Source: JBBWZH01 sp035544115 (GTDB lineage: Bacteria > Actinomycetota > Actinomycetes > Mycobacteriales > CADCTP01). Taken from it: a stretch of 64,000 nucleotides of DNA. The first letter of the stretch is position 1; each line of letters starts with the position of its first letter. The DNA lies in the NCBI GenBank assembly GCA_963714145.1, contig OY970235.1:6386001-6450000 (forward strand), given 5' to 3'. Positions 33,859-43,484 of this stretch are shown here, in pieces. Both the position numbers and the translations under genes were made by a program. The notes under the pieces were generated by a model. It did no database searches, was not told where the DNA came from, and worked only from the letters and a program-made list of their open reading frames with translations.

Positions 33859-36800
33859 CTCCTGCTGGCGGGTGGCCAGCCGGTTGACCTGGCGGCGGCT
33901 GGCGAGAGTGTCCGGGTGGTCCGACCCCAGCAGCCGGAGCCGGCTGCGGTGCGCCTGCCCGCTCTCCGCGTCCGCCTCGTCCCAGCGTTCGCGCTGGCCG
34001 AGTATCCAGGCGAGCTGGTAGCGGGTGTCGAGGGTGTGCGGGTGGTCCGCGCCGAGCACCTTGGTGCGGACACCGAGCACCTGCCGGCTGGCCGACTCGG
34101 CGTCGGCCCACCGGCCGCGACGGCCCTGCACCCAGGCGAGCTGATGCCGGGTGGTCAACGTGTCCGGGTGCTCCGGCCCCAGCACCCGGATCCGGCTGTC
34201 GAGCACCTGCCGGTACGCGGCCTCCGCCGCGTCCCAGTCCGCCTCGGTGACGGCACTGTTGGCCGCCACCCAGGCAACCTGGTTACGGCTGGCCAGCGTG
34301 TCCCGGTGCTCGGGGCCCAGCAGTTGCGACCGGCTGTGCAGTACCTGCTGGTACGCCGTCCCCGCTTCGGCCCACCGACCCTGGTGCCCGATGGCCCAGG
34401 CGAGCCGGTCGCGGGTGGCCAGTGTGTCCCGGTGGTCGGCGCCGAGTACCCGCAGCCGATCGGCAAGCACCGACCGGTACCCGGCCTCGGCCTGCTCCCA
34501 CCGACCCTGCCGCCCGGCAACCCAGGCGAGCCAATGGCGCGCGGCCAGCGTGTCCCGGTGCTCGGGCCCGAGGATCCGGTTGCGGCTGTGCAGAACCTGC
34601 TCGAACTCCGCTTCCGCCTGCTGCCAGTGGCCGAGATTTCCGATCACCCAGGCGAGCTGGTGCCGGGCGCTCAAGGTGCGCGGATGGTCGGCCCCCAGCA
34701 CCCGCAACCGGCTCGCCAGGATCTGCCGGTATCCCGCCGCCGCGTCCTGCCAGTGGCCCAGGTTCGCCATCACCCAGGCGGAGCTGGTGGCGGGCGCTCA
34801 ACGTACGCGGATGATCCGCCCCCAGCACCCGCGACCGGCTCTCGAAAACCTGGCGATACCCTGCCTCGGCCTCCTGCCACCGACCGCGGTTGCCCAGCGT
34901 GTGGGCGAGCTGGAAGTGCAGGTCGACGACGGCCGCCTGGTCCGGATCGACCCGCGTGGCGAACGAGAGCGCGCGCCGGGCCAGTTGCTCGCCGGCCATG
35001 TCGGCACCGGTCCACTGATGGAAACTGACCAGCTGGACGGTCGCGTCGAGCAGCGCCACGAGATCGGCGGCGGGCAGTTGCAGCGCGGCGAAATCCAGCA
35101 GGGCGTGCAGATGGGGAGCGAGCAGGCGCAGGGCGGCCCAGTTCCTCGGGTCGTCCGCCGGCTGCCTCGTCACCGCCCGGGCCAGCAGCACGACGGCCGC
35201 GCGGCAGATGGTCTGCGCCGCGGTCGGGTCGGTGCCGGAGTTCACCAGGTGACTGCGGCTCGTCTCGGCGATCAGCGGATGCACCATGAACGCCGAGCCG
35301 TGGCCGCCGAGATCCGGCAGCGAGATCAGGTCGATCAACCCGGTCCGGGCCAGCGCGTCGACCGCCGGCCGGATGCCGTCCCGAGCCGATGACCCGCCCT
35401 CGCTGCCCGGGGCGGCCGAGCCGGGCAGCAGGTCGGCCAGGAGATCCAGACTCAACAGCTCGGCCGGGATCGGCACCGCCGCGGCGAAGCAGGACACCAG
35501 CCGCAGCAACGGCCGGGCCAGCGGCAACTGCCCGGCGGCGAGGGCGTCCAGCGTCAGTTCCCAGGTACGCATCACGGTCGCCCGCGGATCGTCGGCGAAC
35601 GGGGAGTCCGGCGCCGGGGCCAGCAGGCTCACGCCGGCCGCCTGGTACGAGCTGAGATAGTCGGTCGCCGAAGCCCAGGACGAGAACGGCGACGCGATCA
35701 CCGAGCCGGCCAGGTGCAGCGCCAGCGGAAGCCCACCCAGGGCGACCGCCAGCCTCCGGGTCGCGTCGAACTCGCTGGCCGCCAGCACGGAGGCCACCCA
35801 GGGCTGGTCCGGCGCGGGTGCCCGGCGGTTCTGCCGAACCAGGTCGAGCAGTACCTCGGTCGCCACGTCGGCGCCGAGAACCTCCAGCCGGTGCACGTCG
35901 CTGGACCGGACACCCCAGACCTGCGGGTCGGCTACCCGGCTGGTCACCACCACCAGGCCGCGGCGGGTGGCCCGCACCCAACCGGTGCCATCGGCAACGG
36001 ATACCGACGCGGTGCTACCCACCGGCCGCGGGGCGGCCAGCAACTGCGGGTCGTCGGCGTTGTCCACCACCAGGAGCCAACCCCGGCGGGCCCGGGCGAG
36101 CAGGGCCCAGAGCCGCTCCGGTGCTTCCGGCGCCGCCTCGGCGATCAACCGCAGATCCCGCTCACTGCCGCCGAGGCGGCGGGCCAGGCCGACCAGGCCG
36201 GCCGTCAGGCTCGCCGGATCCGAGGCCGAGACCCACCAGACATCCCGCCGCGGCCACCGGGACCTGCCGCGCCGTGAGCACAACGCCAGCGCCGTCGCCG
36301 ACTTGCCGACCCCGCCGATCCCGGCCAGCACCTGCACGCGCCCGGACCGGCCCACCGCGGCCCGCCGCAGCGCGGCCAGTACCGGATCGCGGCCGCGCAC
36401 CCCGGCTACCGGCAGGCGCCCCACCGGCGGGGCGATCCCGGCCCCGGACACCGGGCCGCCAGTGCCGAACACCGGACCAGCCGGGCCGGACACCGGGACG
36501 GCCGGGCCGGACACCGGACCGGCCGGGCCGGACACCGGGACGGCCGGGCCGGACACCGGACCAGCCGGGCCGGACGCCGGACCCGGCCGACGTTCCGGCG
36601 GCGGCTCCGGTGGCGGCGGCCCACCACCGGGGGCGGTCGCTCCACCCTGTGCCAGGGCGAGTTTCCCGACTATCAGCTCGGCGAGTTCTTCCGGTGTTGT
36701 CGTACGCAGGTCGATGTGCCCTATGGTCGGCCGCAGGCCGGGCACCTCCGTATCGTCGAACCGGGCCGGCAGCAGATACACCTGTGAATCGCGGAACGCC

Positions 36801-37075
36801 CTCGCCTGTGCACTCTTCCGCTCGTGGTTCGTCCACAATTTCTGCACGTAGTCGGCCGAGACGAACATCACGCAGATAGTCGCCGCGTGCTGGTAGACCT
36901 TGTCAAGGTGCTCGTAGAGGTCTTCGCCCCAGAGGCGGGCCCGCTCGTCCGTATCGTAGAACACCCGGACCGCGCGGGCCTGGAGAAGCCGCGCCACTCG
37001 CTCGACGTAGGCCCGCTGCTCGCCGGCGAAAGACAGGCACACATCATATTCACGACCCGCGACCGGCCCGACCAC
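33856..37075 (-). pseudogene. TIR-STAND-TPR protein gene with a single frameshift
   Basis: A TIR domain (about 8-140) opens with YDVCLSFAGEQ and has the likely catalytic Glu85 in WTNHERKS. A Gly/Pro/Val linker of 7-residue repeats follows, then an NB-ARC/STAND ATPase with P-loop GIGGVGKS (252-259) and Walker B-like LLVVDNAD. The C-terminus has about nine 42-residue TPRs (AE..YRQVL.SR.RVLG.DHP.TL). The frame breaks at about 34,780, where one repeat reads CCAGGCGGAGCTGG while sister repeats read CCAGGCGAGCTGG, so one G is extra. After the shift the original frame runs to 34,283 while the native repeats continue in another frame to 33,856. Such NLR-like proteins often act as phage sensors with a TIR NADase output; defence is inference. 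The GTG at 37,075 is the start. It is divergent from the APH gene. Confidence 0.8.
36447..36593 (-). repeat. In-frame 21-bp tandem repeat in the TIR-STAND linker
   Basis: Seven copies of a 21-bp unit encoding GPAGPVS/GPAVPVS join the TIR domain to the ATPase. The 7-codon period preserves the frame, so linker length could vary between strains. Confidence 0.8.
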
Positions 37076-37153
37076 CCGGCCAGCCTATCGCAGCATTACG
37101 ACCACCCGGACGGGGTACGAAAGCCGGGCCAATCGCCGGCTACGCTCTTTTGA

Positions 37154-38071
37154 GTGCGCGCCCCGCCGTCCGCGCTGCTCGCCTGGGTGGCCTCGGCTGT
37201 TTCCGCCGGCTCCCGGGTCACCGGGATTCGCCCGCTGCGTCCCGGCGGCGCGCCCTGGCTCCTCCGGATAGAAGGGGCCACATTTTCAACGGATGTGGTG
37301 CTGAAGACCGGCACCGTGAACCATGCCCCCGACCGGGAACGGTTCACCACGGAACTGGCCGCGCTGGAACTGGGGCGGCAGTTCGGCCTGCCGGTGCCGC
37401 GGCCGGTCGCCGCGAACCTCGACGGTGGAGTTGCCGGAAGAATCGCACTGGTGCTGACCGCCCTGCCCGGATCCAGCCGGGTGCCGGCCACCGCCACGAA
37501 AGCCCGGCTCCGTTCCCTCGGCGCCGCGGCGGCAACGATCCACCGGGTGCACCGGACGCCCCAGCTCGGGCTGCCATTGCGGACCCGACCGGTCGCCGGC
37601 GTCCTGGTCGGCCGCCCCCGGCCGGCCGGTGCCGGTGCACTGTTGGAGCCGACCGCGCGGCTCGTCGCGGCGGCTCCCGCGCCGGCCCGAACCACCGTGT
37701 TCGTGCACGGCGATTTCTGGCAGGGCAATACCCTGTGGCAGGCCGACAAGCTCGTCGGCCTAATCGATTGGGAATACGCCGGCGCCGGGCCGTACGGCGT
37801 GGATCTCGGGTCACTGCGGTGCGATGTCGCGCTCATGTATGGCGTGCCGGCCGCCGCCGACGTACTCGACGGTTGGCAGGATGCGATGGGTCAGGAGGCC
37901 GCCGACGTGGCCTATTGGGATCTGGTCGGCGCACTGAACACCCCGGTCGATATCGGTGACTGGTTGCCGACCATCCGGGCGCAGGGCCGTGCCGACCTCG
38001 ATCGGGCGACGCTGCTCGAGCGGCTCAACGCATTCCATCGGGCCGCGCTGGACCGGTATCACCGGGGTTAG
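37154..38071 (+). CDS. Aminoglycoside phosphotransferase (APH) family kinase
   Basis: 305 residues with the APH/choline-kinase fold. The catalytic loop is VHGDFWQGN (His185, Asp187, Asn192) and the metal-binding segment is GLIDWEYAG (Asp205). The N-lobe has VVLKTG with the likely ATP-binding lysine. The family phosphorylates small molecules such as aminoglycosides, macrolides or homoserine; nothing indicates which here. The GTG at 37,154 lacks a strong ribosome site. It is divergent from the TIR-STAND gene and only 10 bp from the converging methyltransferase gene. Confidence 0.82.
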   Translation: MRAPPSALLAWVASAVSAGSRVTGIRPLRPGGAPWLLRIEGATFSTDVVLKTGTVNHAPDRERFTTELAALELGRQFGLPVPRPVAANLDGGVAGRIALVLTALPGSSRVPATATKARLRSLGAAAATIHRVHRTPQLGLPLRTRPVAGVLVGRPRPAGAGALLEPTARLVAAAPAPARTTVFVHGDFWQGNTLWQADKLVGLIDWEYAGAGPYGVDLGSLRCDVALMYGVPAAADVLDGWQDAMGQEAADVAYWDLVGALNTPVDIGDWLPTIRAQGRADLDRATLLERLNAFHRAALDRYHRG

Positions 38072-38081
38072 TCGCCGGCCC

Positions 38082-38774
38082 TCAGCCTGGTTTCCGGGCG
38101 CGGACCGCCAGGACGACCGGGGTGGGCCGGCCGCCTTCGGCGAATTTCTCGAGCACCAGGCCGGTATCCAGCATGGCCTGGAGCAGGTCGGAAAGCGGCC
38201 GGTGGGTGGCGCCGACCTTGTTGCGCAATCCCTTGGTGTTCCACGAGGACGTGCTGCGATGCCGGGTCAGATACCCCGGCCGGATCAGCACGGCAGCCGG
38301 GTCGGAGCGGTCGGCGAAGGAACCGCAGAAACACGGGTGGACACCGATGTGGACGAACACTCCGCCACTGCGCAATACCCGGGCCGCCTCGCGCAGCACC
38401 GCCGGATATTCCGGCATGTCGGTGTGCACCATCATCGCGATGACGGCCGAGACGCTGGAGTCACCCACCGGCAGCCGTTCGGCATCCGCCTGTATCGCCG
38501 GCAACCGGCCACGGGAATATCGCAGCATCCCGGCCGACAGGTCGATCCCGACCGGTGTCCAGCCCAACATCCGGACAGCCGCCGCATTGGCACCGGTGCC
38601 GCAGCCCAACTCCAGGCAGAGGCCTTCGCCGCGGCCCAGCAGTGCCCGCATGGTGCGGTCGATCCCGAGCGGATCGCCATCGTCCAGATCGATGCCCGCC
38701 AGCACCTGCTGCCGGCCGAGAAATTCCTCCTCGTACCAGTCGGCGATGTCGTCATAGGACGCCTCGGAAGCCAC
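38082..38774 (-). CDS. Class I SAM-dependent methyltransferase
   Basis: About 230 residues with motif I LELGCGTGANA, motif II GIDLSAGML, DAERLPVGDSSV and the post-II strand VSAVIAMMVHTDM. This is a methyltransferase type 11 (UbiE-like) arrangement. A Cys-containing segment (HPCFCGSF) follows motif III. The GTG at 38,774 gives VASEASYDDIADWYEEEF and has GAAGGG about 8 bp upstream. The substrate is unknown, and the neighbours do not define a pathway. Confidence 0.82.
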   Translation of the reverse strand: MASEASYDDIADWYEEEFLGRQQVLAGIDLDDGDPLGIDRTMRALLGRGEGLCLELGCGTGANAAAVRMLGWTPVGIDLSAGMLRYSRGRLPAIQADAERLPVGDSSVSAVIAMMVHTDMPEYPAVLREAARVLRSGGVFVHIGVHPCFCGSFADRSDPAAVLIRPGYLTRHRSTSSWNTKGLRNKVGATHRPLSDLLQAMLDTGLVLEKFAEGGRPTPVVLAVRARKPG

Positions 38775-39011
38775 CCAGCCACCCTTCGCCGCGACACGGG
38801 CCGTATCAGCATGCGGACGGCGCCCGAGGCAGTCAATCGGCTGAAGTTGCCCGCGCGTTGACTCGACCCGGCCGAGCACCCGATGCCGGCGGCTCCAGGA
38901 AAGTTGAAGCCCGCCGCCGGCCGGGTGTAAAGGCGACGGCGGAAAGTACCGGTCCGGTCCCCCGGGTGCCGGATGGGGCGGTTGTGGCGGTGTGGCCGTA
39001 GAGTTTCCGCC

Positions 39012-39536
39012 ATGTTCGGGCGGCGCAGACCGAAGGAACCGCCGGGGCCGTCATCGCCGGCGGAGGTCTTCGCCGGCCTGCGCCAGAACGTGCTGGGCTT
39101 GGATCCGTCGACCGTCGGGCTCGCACCGACGCCCGGGCGCCCGCGCGTCTGGGCCGGCCTGATGGACATGGGCTACCCCGCCCAGCGATGGGCGACGGTG
39201 GTCGTCGTCGGCGACGGGACGGTCAGCCTGTACACCAGCTCTGGCGGTGGTGTGATCGGCGCGGGCACCCACCCCGGTGTGGCCGCGGCCGCCGACCGGT
39301 GGCTGTCGGCGCTGGACGGGCAGCTCGCGCTGCTGCCGGACACCGACCCGCCGGGGCTGCCCGCCCCCGGGCAGGTCGTGATCCGCGCGCTGCTGTTCGG
39401 TGGCGCCCAGCACAGCGTCACCGCCGCCGAGGACGACCTCGGCTACCGGCGGCACCCGGCGTACCCGCTGTTCCACGTGGCGCAGGAAGTGATCACCCAG
39501 ATGCGACTGGTCCAGGAGGCCGGGCCGGCGCGCTGA
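39012..39536 (+). CDS. Small actinobacterial protein of unknown function
   Basis: 174 residues, beginning FGRRRPKEPPGPSSPAEVFAGLR. The rest is alpha/beta, with WATVVVVGDGTVSLYTSSGGG and a C-terminal HVAQEVITQMRLVQ. It has no signal peptide or membrane helix, and the family is not recognised. The ATG at 39,012 is chosen over an upstream ATG because the intervening codons are unlike the gene. The 238-bp gap before it may hold promoters for this gene and the methyltransferase. Confidence 0.7.
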   Translation: MFGRRRPKEPPGPSSPAEVFAGLRQNVLGLDPSTVGLAPTPGRPRVWAGLMDMGYPAQRWATVVVVGDGTVSLYTSSGGGVIGAGTHPGVAAAADRWLSALDGQLALLPDTDPPGLPAPGQVVIRALLFGGAQHSVTAAEDDLGYRRHPAYPLFHVAQEVITQMRLVQEAGPAR

Positions 39537-39665
39537 CAGCGGAACCGTCAGCCGCCCCGGCAACCGCGAGCAGGGCACTGATCCGAGCCACCCGGCCAGG
39601 CCGGCGAGGAAGCATGGCTCGTCGGCAGGTGAACCCGGCCACGACGGCCGGCCGCCCCAGCCGGA

Positions 39666-40784
39666 TCAGGCCTTGACGTAGGACCGGATCGCCGCGGTGA
39701 CCACGTCCACCTGCGCCGGTTCCAAGGCATTCCCGGACGGCAGCACCAGGCCCGCCGGCGCGAACGTCTCACACGCGATCAGCCGTCGCGCGGTGGGTCT
39801 GCCGGCGGCCGCCACCGGATGCAGGTGCAGCGGATGGTAAAAGCGGCGCGTCTGGCATCCGTGGGCCTGCAGGAATGTCGCGAGACCGCCGGCGCCACCG
39901 ACCACAATGCGCGGATCGACGGTGATGGCGTAGGCCCAGTTCGCGTGCCGATCGGCCGCCGGGGTGGCCGCGGGTACCCGAACACCGGGGCAGTCAGCCA
40001 GCCGGGCCGAATAGCGGGCGGCGTTAGCGGCCTTCCGGGCGAGGAACTCATCGAGGCGACCGAGCTGGGCCCGACCGACCGCGGCGTTGAATGCCGACAT
40101 CCGGTAGTTGTAGCCCACGGCGGTGTGCAAGTAGGCACGTTCGGCGTCGGCCACCTGGGCGTGGCTGCGCAGCCACCGGAGCCTATCGGCGAGCGCGCCG
40201 TCTTCGGTCGTGACCATGCCTCCCTCACCGGTCGTGATGACCTTGTTGGCATAGAACGAGTAGCAGGCCAGCACGCCGAAGAGGCCGACCGGCCGGTTGT
40301 CGTGCTCCGCGCCGAGGCCCTGCGCGCAGTCTTCGACAAGCGCCACACCACGCTCCCGGCACAGCTCGGACAGGGCGCTCAATGCGCACGGACGGCCGTA
40401 CAGGTGAACCGCCAGGACCGCCTTGGTGGCGGGCGTCATAGCACACCGGACGTCGGCGTACGCGATGTTGAAGGTATCCGGATCGGAGTCCACGAAAATG
40501 GGCGTCGCGCCGGTTAGCGTGACCATGTCCGCGCACGGCGCGAAGGTGAACGATGGTACTATCACCTCGTCGCCGGGCCCTATGCCGAGGGCGGCAAAGG
40601 CGAGATGCAGCGCTGCGGTTCCGCTGGAGGTGGCGACGGCATGCGAAGACTGCACGCGGAGTCCGAATTCCGCTTCGAAGGATTCGACCGCCGGGCTGTG
40701 ACCGCCCGCCTCAGCGGCATCGATGCAGCGCTTGAGTGCCGCGAGCTCGGTGGCTCCCAGCTCAGGTGCGTGGACCGGGATCAT
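39666..40784 (-). CDS. DegT/DnrJ/EryC1/StrS-family aminotransferase
   Basis: About 372 residues of a PLP-dependent sugar aminotransferase. Seen are PSFTF with the cofactor-contact SSGTAALHLA, the aspartate segment LVEDCAQGLGAE, and the Schiff-base lysine in FYANKVITTGEGGM. These enzymes convert keto-sugar nucleotides to amino sugars for antibiotics, O-antigens or cell-wall glycans. The ATG at 40,784 (GGGGTCGG upstream) avoids overlap with the divergent gene at 40,811; an ATG at 40,817 is also open. It heads one side of a glycan cassette with the GT4 and epimerase genes. Confidence 0.9.
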   Translation of the reverse strand: MIPVHAPELGATELAALKRCIDAAEAGGHSPAVESFEAEFGLRVQSSHAVATSSGTAALHLAFAALGIGPGDEVIVPSFTFAPCADMVTLTGATPIFVDSDPDTFNIAYADVRCAMTPATKAVLAVHLYGRPCALSALSELCRERGVALVEDCAQGLGAEHDNRPVGLFGVLACYSFYANKVITTGEGGMVTTEDGALADRLRWLRSHAQVADAERAYLHTAVGYNYRMSAFNAAVGRAQLGRLDEFLARKAANAARYSARLADCPGVRVPAATPAADRHANWAYAITVDPRIVVGGAGGLATFLQAHGCQTRRFYHPLHLHPVAAAGRPTARRLIACETFAPAGLVLPSGNALEPAQVDVVTAAIRSYVKA

Positions 40785-40810
40785 CCGACCGACCCCGGTG
40801 CAGGTGTGGC

Positions 40811-41140
40811 GTGACATTGCCCGCTGAGCCGCCGGATGCCCGGGCCGAACTGGAGTTCTGGCGAGCGTCGGCCGAGACCCGCGGGAACGTGATTCGCAGC
40901 CTGCACGAGTTCAACTACTGGCACGAATCCACAGTAGCCCGTGGCGAGGTAATCGCGGGCCTTGAACAGTCCGTGGCGCTGTGGCGCGAGCGTTGCCTCG
41001 CCGCCGAGGCCCGGCTCGCCGCGCCGCCCGCGAACTCACCCCGGCGGGACTTCACCGATATCGCTCGCCGAACCATTCGACGTCTCGGCCGGGAGATGAT
41101 CAGCCCAATCCGTCGATTCCGGCACGGGGCGGGCCACTGA
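40811..41140 (+). CDS. Small coiled-coil protein in glycan cassette
   Basis: 109 residues, mostly one long charged helix (AELEFWRASAETR, HESTVARGEVIAGLEQ, ALWRERCLAAEARLAA) and a basic tail (RRTIRRLGREMISPIRRF). It may dock at membranes or scaffold a glycosyltransferase. The GTG at 40,811 follows AGGTGTGGC. Only 26 bp separate it from the divergent aminotransferase start. No family is recognised. Confidence 0.6.
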   Translation: MTLPAEPPDARAELEFWRASAETRGNVIRSLHEFNYWHESTVARGEVIAGLEQSVALWRERCLAAEARLAAPPANSPRRDFTDIARRTIRRLGREMISPIRRFRHGAGH

Positions 41141-41142
41141 CT

Positions 41143-41895
41143 GTGCGACGCGTCCCCCTGGTCATTAACGGCACCGGGTCCCTCGCTGACCGGTTCTCGG
41201 CACTTGTCCGGGAACTGGGCGAAGATATCGCCGGCCGCGAGGGCATCATGCTCGACATCGGGTCAGAATTCGGCCCGGAGCCGTCCGTTCTGGTCGACAC
41301 GGTGCCGGCCGAGGAGGTGCCGGGCGAGGAGGTGGCAGCACTGCTCGACGCCGTCCGGGGCGGGCACGCCGCCGTAACGGCTGACCTGGCCGGGCTGGTC
41401 CAGCACCCGGCGGATTTCGCCGTACTCCGCGCCGACCGCCGGCTCGGCCTGGCCGGGGCGCTGCTTCCGGGCCTGCCACTGGCGGAGACGCTGGCGCGGC
41501 ACCGGGATGCCGGCGACGTGGTGACGCAGGTCGAGATCGACGGATCCGCTCCGTCCGGCCTGGTCGACGAGGCGCTCACGGTCGCCGCTCTGCTGGGGTT
41601 GGAGTTGGAGCGGCGGCACGTTCGGCTCAACGGCGACAGTGGTGCCGGCCGCTGGCGGGCGGTCATCGGGTCCCGGTTCCCCGCCGTGTCTTCCGTCGAC
41701 GGGCCACCTCCGGGCGATATCCGTACCGCGATCGTCCGCACGGAACGGACCGGGCCGGCGGGTGTCACCCTGTGCGGCCCGGTCGGCGGCGATAATCGCG
41801 TCGCCGACGCCATGCTCGGCGATGTGCTGACCCTCGCCCGCGAACGGGATGCGCCCTGGCGCGCCCACCGACGCCAGACCTGGCGGCCGCGATGA
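41143..41895 (+). CDS. Glycan-cassette protein of unknown function
   Basis: A soluble protein of about 250 residues. It contains LVINGTGSLADRFSALVRELGEDIAG at the start, FAVLRADRRLGLAGALLPG in the middle and VAALLGLELERRHVRL later. It shows no motif that I can assign. It starts two bases after the previous stop and its TGA overlaps the ATG of the glycosyltransferase (ATGA), so it is cotranslated with it. It is probably involved in making or attaching the same sugar. Confidence 0.65.
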   Translation: MRRVPLVINGTGSLADRFSALVRELGEDIAGREGIMLDIGSEFGPEPSVLVDTVPAEEVPGEEVAALLDAVRGGHAAVTADLAGLVQHPADFAVLRADRRLGLAGALLPGLPLAETLARHRDAGDVVTQVEIDGSAPSGLVDEALTVAALLGLELERRHVRLNGDSGAGRWRAVIGSRFPAVSSVDGPPPGDIRTAIVRTERTGPAGVTLCGPVGGDNRVADAMLGDVLTLARERDAPWRAHRRQTWRPR

Positions 41896-43478
41896 GGGTC
41901 GGGATTTACAGCCGCTGGATCGACACGCTCGGCGGTGGTGAGCAGACCCTCGGCGCCATCGCCGCCACCCTCGGCCAGCACCACGACGTCGACATCATTT
42001 CGCATGAGCCGCCCGACTGGGCCGGGTTCAAGGAGCGGCTGGGATTCGATCTGGCCGGGCTGCGGAGCAGGGTCGTGGCGTACGACCCGGACCACTACCG
42101 GCCGGTCCAGGCGGCTAGCCGGGATTACCAACTCTTCGTCAACTGCTCATACCTGGACGCCGTGCGCGCGTACGCCGATCTCAACGTGATGCAGGTGTTC
42201 TTTCCGCCGGAAGCTCCGGCCCACCCGGGTGACATCACACCGGTGCCGAACCAGCCGGGCGACGAAGCGGCCCGCGTGCGGGCGATCGCGGGGCTGTATC
42301 CGCTGGAGTATGCCGACAACGACGTGTTCGCCTGGACCGATGGCCATGCGCGTTTCGAACTGCGGGCAGCGGAGGCGGGCCCGACTCTCGTCACGCTGAC
42401 GGTCGCCAGCAACCGGCCGCCGGGCGTGCCGCCGGCAGTCGTCTCGGTGAGCGTCGACGGAATACCGCTGCACTCGGCGACGAGACTGCCGCGGGCCGGG
42501 TTCGTCGACCTCGACGTTCGGGTGCCGGCTGAATTGCTGCACGGCCGGGCCCAGTTCCTGGATGTCCACAGCGACACGTTCAGCCCGGCCAGGCGGCACG
42601 GCGAAAGGCGGGCCGCGCTGGGTGTGCGAATCGCCGGCGCGTCCGCACACGTCGTCCGGCCGGGAACCGCGCATCGTCCCGGTGGCCGCACCCGGCGGCG
42701 GTCGGCCGCCGGCATTGACCGGTGGACGCATCACTTCCGCTACTTCGACGCCATCTCCACGTATGACCTGATTCTCGCCAACTCCTACTTCACCCAGCGC
42801 TGGATCGCCCGCCGGTTCGGGCGGGCCAGCGAGCTGCTCTATCCGCCGGTGCAGGTGGGGCAGTTCCAGCCCGGGCCGAAAAAGCAGCAGGTGATCAGCG
42901 TCGGTCGATTCTTCGTCGAGGGACACAGCAAGAAGCAGTTGGACATGATCCGCGCGTTCCGGCGACTCTGCGACGCGGGGCTGTCCGGCTGGGAGTACCA
43001 CCTGGTCGGCGGCACCCACCACGATCCAGGCTCCGCCCGCTATCTCGAAGACTGTCTGGACGCCGCCGCCGGGTACCCCATCAGGCTGCATCCGAACGCC
43101 CCACTGCACGAACTGGTCGGCCGCTACGCCGAGAGTTCGTTGTACTGGAACGCGACCGGCTACGGGGAGGACCCGGACAGCTATCCGGACCGCTTCGAGC
43201 ATTTCGGCATGACCACCGTGGAAGCGATGGCAAGTGGCTGCGTCCCGCTGTCGTACGCGCGCGCGGGTCAGCCCGAAGTCATTGAGCATGGTTCGTCCGG
43301 CCTGCTCTGGGAGACCTTCGACGATCTGGGGGACGCGACGTTGGCGCTGATCGGAGATCCGGCCCGGCGGGCGAGAATGGCCGCCGCCGCGGTCGAACGG
43401 AGCAAGCGGTTCACCTACCGGCAGTTCAGCGAAACGTTCCAGCGGCTGCTGGCCGAGGCCACCGTGCACAAGCCCTGA
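41892..43478 (+). CDS. GT4-type glycosyltransferase with inserted beta domain
   Basis: 528 residues. The N-terminal Rossmann half begins MRVGIYSRWIDTLGGGEQ. The C-terminal half has the nucleotide-sugar site: ISVGRFF.EGHSKKQ, YWNATGYGED and the EX7E motif in FEHFGMTTVEAMASG. Between them, about residues 145-245 form an all-beta insert (LVTLTVASN, VVSVSVDGIPL, VDLDVRVPAEL) that ordinary GT4 enzymes of about 380 residues lack. Length and order resemble retaining ALG11-like glycosyltransferases. The acceptor is unknown. It is coupled to the upstream gene by ATGA and is 6 bp from the epimerase gene. Confidence 0.88.
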   Translation: MRVGIYSRWIDTLGGGEQTLGAIAATLGQHHDVDIISHEPPDWAGFKERLGFDLAGLRSRVVAYDPDHYRPVQAASRDYQLFVNCSYLDAVRAYADLNVMQVFFPPEAPAHPGDITPVPNQPGDEAARVRAIAGLYPLEYADNDVFAWTDGHARFELRAAEAGPTLVTLTVASNRPPGVPPAVVSVSVDGIPLHSATRLPRAGFVDLDVRVPAELLHGRAQFLDVHSDTFSPARRHGERRAALGVRIAGASAHVVRPGTAHRPGGRTRRRSAAGIDRWTHHFRYFDAISTYDLILANSYFTQRWIARRFGRASELLYPPVQVGQFQPGPKKQQVISVGRFFVEGHSKKQLDMIRAFRRLCDAGLSGWEYHLVGGTHHDPGSARYLEDCLDAAAGYPIRLHPNAPLHELVGRYAESSLYWNATGYGEDPDSYPDRFEHFGMTTVEAMASGCVPLSYARAGQPEVIEHGSSGLLWETFDDLGDATLALIGDPARRARMAAAAVERSKRFTYRQFSETFQRLLAEATVHKP

Positions 43479-43484
43479 CCGGCC

